Positions 1-6,362 of a stretch of 7,231 nucleotides of DNA are shown here, piece by piece. The stretch is from Candidatus Omnitrophota bacterium (GTDB lineage: Bacteria; Omnitrophota; Gorgyraeia; Duberdicusellales; 4484-171), in the NCBI GenBank assembly GCA_030631705.1, contig DAOVKQ010000028.1:1-7231 (forward strand). The letters run 5' to 3'. How positions within the stretch are numbered: the first letter of the stretch is position 1; each line of letters opens with the position of its first letter. The notes beneath the pieces were generated by a model. It made no database searches, had not been told where the DNA came from, and worked only from the letters and a program-made list of their open reading frames with translations. Made by a program: the position numbers and the translations under genes.

Positions 1-1012
1 AATAAATATTCCCGATACAGTCGGTTATTCCTATCCTCATGAGATTTTTTCTCTGATAAGCGGTATCCGCGATAATGTTCCTAATATTAATAAAGCGGTT
101 ATCGCTATTCACTGTCATGATGATTTGGGCATGGCCGCCGCGAATTCATTATCAGCGGTATTGGCAGGAGCCCGCCAGGCTCATTGCACTATAAACGGAA
201 TAGGCGAACGCGCGGGCAATGCGTCGTTGGAAGAGATTGTTATGGCAATAAAGGTACGCCCGGATGCGTTTGGCGGTGTTTATACGGATATAAAGACAAA
301 GGAACTTTTCCGCACTTCGCGTCTGGTAAGCAAATTGACCGGGTTTGTTGTGCCTCCTAATAAAGCAATTGTGGGGAAAAATGCTTTTCGTCATGAAGCG
401 GGAATTCATCAGGATGCCATAATAAAGAAAAGAATTACCTATGAAATAATGGATCCTAAAGATGTGGGTATAAGGGGGAGCAGCCTGGTATTGGGAAAAC
501 ATTCCGGAAGGCACGCCCTGGTAAAGCGATTGAAGGATTTAGGATTTAAATTAGATGAGAGGAATGTAGAAATAGTTTTTAAGAAGTTTAAGGAATTGGC
601 CGATAAGAAAAAAGATATTTTTGACGATGATTTGATTGCTTTGATTGAAGAGGAAACCAGAGAAAAGAAAAGAGTCCTGGAACTGATATCTGTAAAAATT
701 ACTACAGGAACGGGCATAATTCCTGAAGCAATCATAAAGGTGAAGTTTAGGAAGAAAGTGCGTGAAGCATTTTCTACCGGAGACGGGCCAGTGGACGCCT
801 GCTATAAAGCAGTAGACAAAATTACCGCTAAACGCGCGAAGCTGCTCAGCTATAAACTCGACGCGATTACCAAAGGAAAAGATGCTCAGGGGTTGGTGCG
901 TGTCGAGATAAAAATGGGTAAAAAGGTTGTTTCGGGAAAAGGTTCGAGTACTGATATCATGGAGGCCTCCACCAAAGCTTATCTTGACGCTCTAAATAAA
1001 ATAATCCTTTAA
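1..1012 (+). CDS. leuA: 2-isopropylmalate synthase, 3' part (5' end outside window)
   Basis: Condenses acetyl-CoA with 2-oxoisovalerate, the first committed step of leucine synthesis; cytoplasmic. The frame is open from base 2 and 336 residues are visible. The catalytic barrel's metal-binding HCHDDLG sits at visible residues 37-43, followed by the family signature NGIGERAGNASLEEIVMA. Next come RHEAGIHQD and GKHSGRHAL, typical of LeuA rather than homocitrate synthase. The last ~110 residues form the LeuA dimer (leucine-sensing) domain, with GDGPVDA, AITKGKDAQG and GSSTDIMEAS, so feedback inhibition by leucine is likely. Citramalate synthase shares the fold and is the main alternative, but the HEAGIHQD and dimer-domain patterns fit LeuA better. 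The N-terminal ~170 residues, including part of the active site, lie upstream. The TAA stop overlaps the aroE ATG by one base. Confidence 0.95.
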   Translation, partial: INIPDTVGYSYPHEIFSLISGIRDNVPNINKAVIAIHCHDDLGMAAANSLSAVLAGARQAHCTINGIGERAGNASLEEIVMAIKVRPDAFGGVYTDIKTKELFRTSRLVSKLTGFVVPPNKAIVGKNAFRHEAGIHQDAIIKKRITYEIMDPKDVGIRGSSLVLGKHSGRHALVKRLKDLGFKLDERNVEIVFKKFKELADKKKDIFDDDLIALIEEETREKKRVLELISVKITTGTGIIPEAIIKVKFRKKVREAFSTGDGPVDACYKAVDKITAKRAKLLSYKLDAITKGKDAQGLVRVEIKMGKKVVSGKGSSTDIMEASTKAYLDALNKIIL

Positions 1013-1953
1013 TGAGCCCTTCTAAAATCTACGGTTTAATCGGTTATCCCGTAAAACATAGTCTTTCACCGGCAATGCATAACGCGGCATTCAAAGAATT
1101 AAACATTGATGCCGAGTATAGATTATTTGAAATTGCGCCCGGTGAGTTAGAAGAATTCCTGCTTAATCCGGATAAAATAGTAAGAGATACTTCCGGCAGG
1201 ACTATTCGTGCCGGAGATGTACGCGGTTTTAATATAACCATACCTCATAAAGTAAAAGCAAGAGAAATACTGCAAACACGTTTTCCTCTTATTGAGGGCG
1301 AAGTGACGCGGCAGGATTTATATTATGTTAAATTGACCGGAGCGATAAATACGGTAAAGCGCACCGTCCCTGGATTAATATATTGGAATACGGATGTTTA
1401 CGGCCTGCATGGGGCGCTGGAGATTGACTTAGGATGTGAAATAAAAAATAAACAAGTTCTTGTAGCGGGCTGTGGCGGCGCGGGAAGGGCGGTTATTGCC
1501 GCCTTAAGCTGGAAGGATTACCGGGCCGGGAAAATATACATTTATGACTTGAATCCCGAAGCTGTTAATTCACTAAAGGAGCATTTTTCTGAGCTGCCCC
1601 GGGATTACAGGGAGAATTTAGAAGAAAGGATAGAATTTATCTCCTGTGAGGAGATTCCTGAGAAAATAAAATATTGTTCTCTTTTAATTAACGCGTCTCC
1701 CGTAGGCATGAAGCAAGATGATTCTTCCCTGATAGATAAAAACTTACTTCATCAAGGTTTATTTATTTATGATGTGGTGTATAATAGAAATACGCAGCTT
1801 ATTAGGGACGCGAAGCAGCTGGGAATACCTGCCGCAGGCGGATTGGGAATGCTTTTATACCAGGGAGTTGCTGCTTTGGAGCGCTGGATTCAAGAACGGG
1901 CTCCGGTCGAGGAAATGAAGTCAGCTTTAAGGGAGGAAGTGAGTAAACTATGA
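1012..1953 (+). CDS. aroE: shikimate dehydrogenase
   Basis: Reduces 3-dehydroshikimate to shikimate in aromatic amino acid synthesis; cytoplasmic, 313 aa. The N-terminal substrate domain shows HSLSPAMHN (shikimate-contacting Ser17 and Ser19), FNITIPHK with catalytic Lys80, and GAINTV. The Asp partner is Asp128 in NTDVYG, where the usual NTDG glycine is Val. The nucleotide domain has the Gly-rich loop GCGGAGRA (153-160), then NASPVGM (227-233) and a C-terminal YQGVAALE containing Gln284. Second strand: it ends in YDLNPEA with Asp179, not the NRTxxK pattern that holds the NADP phosphate, so NAD preference is possible (inference). Length: the protein is some 25-40 residues longer than usual because of inserts around residues 51-70 and 88-106. 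Translation: there is no ribosome site before the ATG, which overlaps the leuA stop, suggesting coupled re-initiation. Ser at both positions argues for shikimate over quinate as substrate. Confidence 0.95.
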   Translation: MSPSKIYGLIGYPVKHSLSPAMHNAAFKELNIDAEYRLFEIAPGELEEFLLNPDKIVRDTSGRTIRAGDVRGFNITIPHKVKAREILQTRFPLIEGEVTRQDLYYVKLTGAINTVKRTVPGLIYWNTDVYGLHGALEIDLGCEIKNKQVLVAGCGGAGRAVIAALSWKDYRAGKIYIYDLNPEAVNSLKEHFSELPRDYRENLEERIEFISCEEIPEKIKYCSLLINASPVGMKQDDSSLIDKNLLHQGLFIYDVVYNRNTQLIRDAKQLGIPAAGGLGMLLYQGVAALERWIQERAPVEEMKSALREEVSKL

Positions 1954-2771
1954 TAGAGAAAATATTAGTTTTTATAATAGGCAGTTGTTTTGGTTCCTTT
2001 TTTAACGTATGTATATACAGGCTGCCTAAGAATATTTCTATAATAAAACCGGGCTCTTTCTGTCCCAAATGTTTAAAACCTATAAAATGGTTTAATAATA
2101 TTCCTTTGTTAAGTTACCTGATTTTGCTTGGCCGCTGCAGGGACTGTAAAGAAAAGATATCTTTTAGGTATTTCCTGGTTGAGGCGCTTACGGCTTGCTT
2201 GTTTCTTTTTCTGTATATGAAGTTTTCTTTATCGTTATATTTCCTGAAATTCGCTTTCTTTTTCTGTTTACTGATTGTAGTCTCGTTTATTGATATTGAC
2301 TATCATGCTATACCGGCCTATATCTGTTTTGTAGGAATTATGGCTGGTTTTGTTTTTGCTATTTATGAGACTGTTATCGTATTAAAAACAGGGTTGCCCC
2401 TCAATCTGCCTATAGTGGATGCTTTTAAGAATATGGTTTTTAGCCTTGGTTTTGTTTATTTTTTCAAATTTTTTGGCGATATGCTTCTTAATGTATATCT
2501 TAGCATAAGGAAAAAAGATTCTATTGAAGGAGAAAAAGAAGCGCTTGGTTTAGGCGATGTTGATTTTATGGGAGTAGTAGGTATATTCTTAGGATGGAAA
2601 GCCGTTATTGTCACTTTTTTCCTTGCGCCTTTTATAGCTGTGCTTTATTCTGTGTATGCTTTGATATTCAACCGGTCGCATCTAATACCCTATCTTCCTT
2701 ATTTATCTCTGGCAGCTGTTATTTCTTTTTTCTGGGCGAATAAGATATTGATTTACCTCGGGTTTATGTAG
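1950..2771 (+). CDS. pilD: type IV prepilin peptidase (A24 aspartic peptidase, PilD/GspO-like)
   Basis: Inner-membrane peptidase that cuts the leader from type IV prepilins or type II secretion pseudopilins, and often N-methylates the new terminus; 273 aa. The start has the family pattern GSCFGSFFNVCIYRLP (11-26), followed by the zinc-type double pair C38-x2-C41 and C63-x2-C66. After that come a conserved Glu78 and about seven hydrophobic membrane segments. The two catalytic aspartates are Asp115 in FIDIDYHAIP and Asp203 in GLGDVD. The common GDxK lysine is Asp205 here. The stretch between the two aspartates (about residues 138-200) is longer and more charged than usual. The ATG overlaps the aroE TGA (ATGA). 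GGGAGG at 1931-1936 lies 13 bases upstream, somewhat far, so coupling probably helps. No pilin gene is in the window, so pilus versus secretion use is open. The gene symbol is by family and not proven orthology. Confidence 0.93.
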   Translation: MIEKILVFIIGSCFGSFFNVCIYRLPKNISIIKPGSFCPKCLKPIKWFNNIPLLSYLILLGRCRDCKEKISFRYFLVEALTACLFLFLYMKFSLSLYFLKFAFFFCLLIVVSFIDIDYHAIPAYICFVGIMAGFVFAIYETVIVLKTGLPLNLPIVDAFKNMVFSLGFVYFFKFFGDMLLNVYLSIRKKDSIEGEKEALGLGDVDFMGVVGIFLGWKAVIVTFFLAPFIAVLYSVYALIFNRSHLIPYLPYLSLAAVISFFWANKILIYLGFM

Positions 2772-2797
2772 CTTTTGGGATGAGGGTAATAAATATT

Positions 2798-2803
2798 GAG
2801 GAG
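2798..2803 (+). promoter_or_regulatory. ribosome binding site that fixes the aroC start
   Basis: GAGGAG lies 7 bases before the ATG at 2811, ideal spacing. It shows that the in-frame TTG at 2796, which overlaps this site, is not the start. Starting at 2811 also gives the family N-terminus MRFLTAGESHG. Confidence 0.8.
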
Positions 2804-2810
2804 TTTTAAA

Positions 2811-3941
2811 ATGAGGTTTCTTACTGCCGGCGAATCACACGGACAAGCAGTTTCAGCAATCATTGAAGGTTTCCCAAAGGGTGTTAAAATCGAAGCTTCC
2901 CTGATAAATAAAGAGTTAAAGAAGCGGATGGTTGGTTTTGGCAGGGGAAAGCGAATGGGGATAGAGCATGATCGGGTTGAAATTGTCTCCGGCCTTCGCA
3001 ATAAGATTACTTTAGGCAGTCCGATTTGCGTGTTAGTTAAAAACAAAGATCATAAGATTTTTACTCAAAAGAAGGACGGTTTAAAAATTTTAGCGGTTCC
3101 CCGGCCCGGGCATGCTGACCTTGCCGGCTGCCTTAAGTATTGTGAACAAGATGTGAGAAATATCCTGGAGCGGTCATCAGCCAGAGAAACGGTTACCCGC
3201 GTATGCGTAGGGGCGGTGTGTAAACAATTCCTCGCCGGTTTTAACATAAAGATTAGCAGTTTTGTATCGGGCGTGGGAAAGATAAGTTCTGCTGCGCGTC
3301 CTAAGAGTATAGAAGAGATTATAAAAAAGACAGGGAAATCAAAATTAAATTGCATAGATTCCGAAAAAGAGAAATTAATGATAGAAGAGATTAATAGTGC
3401 CCGCCGTTTAGGCGATACTGTAGGAGGTATAGTAGAGGTGTGGGCTTCGGGTGTGTGTGCCGGCCTGGGGAGTGTTATGCATTTTGATAAAAGGCTTGAC
3501 GCAAAAATATCCGCCTATCTTATGAGTATACCTTCTGTAAAAGCGGTCGAGATAGGCGCGGGTTTTAAATACGCGGGCTTGAGAGGTTCGGTTTCTCACG
3601 ATACGATTCATTTCTCCGCTGACAAAGGATTTTGGAGGAAGAGCAATAACTGCGGAGGTATCGAGGGGGGTATTTCTAACGGTGAGCCTATAGTAACCAG
3701 GATTGCCGTTAAACCAATTCCTACGTTAAAGGATTCCTTGATTTCTGTGAATATCTCTACCAAGAAAAAACAAAAGGCTCCTGTGGTGCGGTCTGATGTT
3801 TGTGTGGTGGAGTCTGCCGGTGTGATTGCCGAAAATATGTTAGCTATCTGCTTGACAGAGAGCCTGTTGGATAAATTCGGTTCCGATTCTCTGAAAGAAA
3901 TAAAAAATAATTTTCGTTATTATTTCAAAACTCTTTCTTAA
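2811..3941 (+). CDS. aroC: chorismate synthase
   Basis: Converts 5-enolpyruvylshikimate 3-phosphate to chorismate, the last step of the shared aromatic pathway. It needs reduced FMN; cytoplasmic, normally a tetramer. The 376 aa fit the family length. Visible signatures in order are GESHG (7-11, catalytic His10), RPGHAD (98-103, His101) and RSSARET (121-127). These are followed by RRLGDTVGG (198-206), NNCGGIEGGISNGEP (279-293) with the FMN/substrate contacts, and RSDVCVVESAGVIAE (327-341). No flavin reductase domain is fused, so reduced FMN must come from elsewhere (monofunctional type). The ATG at 2811 is chosen over an upstream TTG because of the GAGGAG site and the conserved N-terminus. The gene lies 39 bases after the peptidase gene, with no terminator between, so it probably shares a transcript with aroE. 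Confidence 0.96.
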   Translation: MRFLTAGESHGQAVSAIIEGFPKGVKIEASLINKELKKRMVGFGRGKRMGIEHDRVEIVSGLRNKITLGSPICVLVKNKDHKIFTQKKDGLKILAVPRPGHADLAGCLKYCEQDVRNILERSSARETVTRVCVGAVCKQFLAGFNIKISSFVSGVGKISSAARPKSIEEIIKKTGKSKLNCIDSEKEKLMIEEINSARRLGDTVGGIVEVWASGVCAGLGSVMHFDKRLDAKISAYLMSIPSVKAVEIGAGFKYAGLRGSVSHDTIHFSADKGFWRKSNNCGGIEGGISNGEPIVTRIAVKPIPTLKDSLISVNISTKKKQKAPVVRSDVCVVESAGVIAENMLAICLTESLLDKFGSDSLKEIKNNFRYYFKTLS

Positions 3942-4055
3942 CCAAAAACTTAGAGTTAAACCATTCGACAATATTAAAACAGAAATTTACCGTTTTCAGG
4001 CTGTATCACCCTTATCTGTATTTTTTGGGTTAATGTATAGGACGGTGGTTTGGTG
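3942..4055 (+). other. gene-free gap between aroC and the membrane protein gene
   Basis: About 114 AT-rich bases, the longest gap in the window. I see no GC-rich hairpin followed by a T run and no good -35/-10 pair. CTGTAT occurs twice, 15 bases apart (4001 and 4016), which is probably chance. The downstream end, around 4039-4048 (AGGACGGTGG), probably serves as the ribosome site of the next gene. The gap marks a likely boundary between the biosynthetic operon and the next unit, but a signal for that is not visible. Confidence 0.5.
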
Positions 4056-6269
4056 ATGTTTGCTATTATCATTCTTGTCATAGGTTTTTCCTCTATATTC
4101 ATCCAGAGCCTTCTGGTCAGAGAGCTGCTGGTTGTATTTCATGGTAACGAGACATCACTGGGAATTATCCTTTCGTTTTGGCTTTTTTGGACAGGGTGGG
4201 GAAGCTTTATCTTGAGCCGGTCGGCAAAGAAAATAATAAATCCCGCCTCGACGCTCTGTTTCGTCCAATTATCATTCGTTTTAGCCGGTATCCTTGAATT
4301 TATTTTGATAAGAAATCTGCGGGGGCTGCTTAACCTTCAACCGGGACAGATAATTGGTCTTTGGGGGGTATGCGGTGTTTCCGCGTTTATTTTGGCTCCC
4401 TTTGCTTTAATAAACGGTTTTTTATTTTCTTTATGCCTTAAGCTTGTTTTTGTTAAGAGAGGATTGAAGAGCATTGGAGATGTATATTCTGTTGACGCGT
4501 TTGGGGATATGTTGGGTGGTATCGCGTTTTCTTTTTTGTTTGTTTTCGCCTTCGGCCCCTTAGAAAATCTTTGCATAATTGCCGGTTTAAATGTAATAAT
4601 TGTTTTGATTTCCGTCTATGTGCTGAAAACGGGTAGTTTCAGGAAGAAAATATTTATTGCTTTAATAGGTTTTGTATTTCTAATTTTTAGCTTTTTTTTG
4701 CGTCCGGTTGAGGAATATCTTGTTAAAAAAGAATGGCGCGGGTTTAATCTTGTCGCGACAAAGTCTTCGGTTTACGGGCATTTTCACCTTACGCGGTATG
4801 ACGATACCTTTAGTTTGTATGAAAACGGATTGTTGGCGTTTACTTTTCCCTTGAGAATAGATTGTGAAGAAACGGTTCATTTTGCGTTTTCGCAAAGCCC
4901 TTCGGCAAAGCGGGTGCTTATCGTGGGAGAAGGTATCAAAGGTTTGCTTTTTGAGGTGTTAAAGTACCCTGTTAGCGAAGTATATTATTTGGAGCTTGAC
5001 CCTGAGTTGATTAATCTTTTAAAGAATTATATACCCGATAAGGATCAAAAGGCATTAAATGATAGAAGAGTGAAAATAATTAATTTAGAAGCAAGGGCAT
5101 TTTTAAACCGCTATAAGGGAGATAAGTTCGATATTATTCTTCTTAACACACCGCCGCCTTATACGGCATACCTAAACAGATTTTATACTTATGAATTTTT
5201 TAAAAAAATAAAGGGTATATTAAATTACAACGGGGCGTTTTCTTTTTCTTTGCCCTCAAAGGAGAACTATTTAACCAAAGAGCTAAGAGATCTTAATGCC
5301 AGTATTTATCATACTTTAAAGATGGTTTTTCCTAATATCCTGCTTGTTCCCGGAGAGAAGATAAGGTTCATCGCTTCCCGCGCTTCGGATTATCTTAGCG
5401 TGGACCCAAAAGTCCTCTCCCGAAGGCTTAAGGCCTGGGGTGTAAAAACCCGCTTTGTAAATGAATTTTATTTTCAAATGAAGCTGTTACCCTGGCATTT
5501 AGAATATGTAAACGGTGTCTTAAAAAATTATAAAGCAGTCCGATTGAATTACGATTTTAATCCCATAACTTATTATTATGGGTTAAACTTTTTTTCTTCT
5601 TATTTTCGCTCGCCCCTAAGGCATTTTTTTACGGCTGTATCTAAGGTCAGGCTGCCGGTTTATTTTATAATTTTTTCGTTTATATGGCTTGCGGTTTATT
5701 TAATTCGTAAAAAGAGTATTTTATCATTTTCCGCCTTCAGTATGGGAGCTTCCGGTATGGCAGCGGTAATACTTTCTATCCTTGGTTTTCAAATCGTATA
5801 TGGATATGTTTATCATAAAATCGGCCTTTTGGGGGCTTTGTTTATGTTCGGCCTTGCCTTTGGCGCATGGCTGATTAACAGAAGGATTAACATTATAAGG
5901 CGCGGCGCCATTCTTTATGTTTATTTCGCTGCTTGCGCGTATATATTTATCCTTCCTTATTTGTTCAAATTGCTGGCAGGAATTCCTTTATTTTTGGAAG
6001 GATTAAGCTTTCTTGTTCCTTTTTTTATGGGATTCATTTCCGGACTTTCCTTCCCATTGATTAATAAATTGTATTCAAACGATGACAGCCGTTTCTTTAA
6101 AAATGCCGGAACCCTTTATTTGTGTGACCTTTTAGGGGGAGGAGCCTGCGGCTTATTTTTGAGTTTAGTTTTTATCCCCCTTTACGGTTTGTTTTTAAGT
6201 TCCTGCATAATGAGTTTTTTGTTGTTTTTGTCCTGGCTGGGGCTATTTCTTTACTTAAGAACGGAGTAA
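4056..6269 (+). CDS. membrane protein with spermidine-synthase-like domain between two membrane bundles
   Basis: 737 aa integral membrane protein of the fused membrane/spermidine-synthase-like group; substrate unknown. Residues ~2-217 form about seven hydrophobic helices. Residues ~230-445 are a Rossmann methyltransferase-fold domain, with VLIVGEGIKG (287-296) in the nucleotide loop, YLELDPELI (acidic ribose-binding Glu313) and LNRFYTYEFF. A linker with NYDFNPITYYY (498-508) follows, then about six more helices (~533-733). The two bundles share a YxxD(x5)GG-type pattern. True spermidine synthases have an Asp-rich site (GGGDG, and Asp in the D-x-x-D/P-D-P loop). Here these read VGEG and LLNTPPP, so polyamine synthesis is doubtful and the speE symbol is withheld. 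Start: ATG 4056 has GGTGG at 4044-4048, 7 bases before it; in-frame TTG 4050 and GTG 4053 are possible. It ends 3 bases before the radical SAM gene, so the two are probably co-translated. Confidence 0.85.
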   Translation: MFAIIILVIGFSSIFIQSLLVRELLVVFHGNETSLGIILSFWLFWTGWGSFILSRSAKKIINPASTLCFVQLSFVLAGILEFILIRNLRGLLNLQPGQIIGLWGVCGVSAFILAPFALINGFLFSLCLKLVFVKRGLKSIGDVYSVDAFGDMLGGIAFSFLFVFAFGPLENLCIIAGLNVIIVLISVYVLKTGSFRKKIFIALIGFVFLIFSFFLRPVEEYLVKKEWRGFNLVATKSSVYGHFHLTRYDDTFSLYENGLLAFTFPLRIDCEETVHFAFSQSPSAKRVLIVGEGIKGLLFEVLKYPVSEVYYLELDPELINLLKNYIPDKDQKALNDRRVKIINLEARAFLNRYKGDKFDIILLNTPPPYTAYLNRFYTYEFFKKIKGILNYNGAFSFSLPSKENYLTKELRDLNASIYHTLKMVFPNILLVPGEKIRFIASRASDYLSVDPKVLSRRLKAWGVKTRFVNEFYFQMKLLPWHLEYVNGVLKNYKAVRLNYDFNPITYYYGLNFFSSYFRSPLRHFFTAVSKVRLPVYFIIFSFIWLAVYLIRKKSILSFSAFSMGASGMAAVILSILGFQIVYGYVYHKIGLLGALFMFGLAFGAWLINRRINIIRRGAILYVYFAACAYIFILPYLFKLLAGIPLFLEGLSFLVPFFMGFISGLSFPLINKLYSNDDSRFFKNAGTLYLCDLLGGGACGLFLSLVFIPLYGLFLSSCIMSFLLFLSWLGLFLYLRTE
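6263..6266 (+). promoter_or_regulatory. ribosome binding site of the radical SAM gene
   Basis: GGAG inside the last codons of the preceding gene, 6 bases before the ATG at 6273. It supports this start, and therefore the reality of the signal-peptide region that begins there. Confidence 0.7.
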
Positions 6270-6272
6270 ACA

Positions 6273-6362
6273 ATGAGTAAAAACAAAGTATTATTTGTGG
6301 TAAAGACAGTGTTATTATTGATGTTTGTATTGGTTAGTTTTTCTAACAGTGAAGTTTCTGCT
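6273..6362 (+). other. signal peptide of the radical SAM protein
   Basis: Codes residues 1-30. The short basic start has Lys3 and Lys5, and Lys11 splits the hydrophobic run. The main core VLLLMFVLV (13-21) is followed by a polar stretch ending VSA before Gln31, a good signal peptidase I site (Val at -3, Ala at -1). There is no twin-arginine and no lipobox cysteine, so Sec export or an uncleaved membrane anchor is suggested. The part that matches cytoplasmic family members begins only at about residue 36 (PALYWRKL), so this is an added segment. Confidence 0.75.

Noticed and set aside
2796..2810. TTG start for aroC five codons upstream of the ATG
   Set aside because: The TTG overlaps the GAGGAG ribosome site, and the added residues are not part of the conserved family N-terminus MRFLTAGESHG.
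3929..3957. AACTCT / AGAGTT inverted repeat at the end of aroC as a terminator
   Set aside because: Only six AT-rich base pairs, a 17-base loop and no T run after it.
3965..3993. TCGACA as a -35 box upstream of the membrane protein gene
   Set aside because: At 17-base spacing the -10 position reads TACCGT, a poor match.
152..4895. Several minus-strand open frames of 65-120 codons
   Set aside because: All lie inside or antisense to well-recognised plus-strand genes, and their translations show no family motif.
4056..6269. Naming the membrane protein speE (spermidine synthase)
   Set aside because: Key substrate-binding aspartates are absent and two membrane bundles are present, so polyamine synthesis is not supported.
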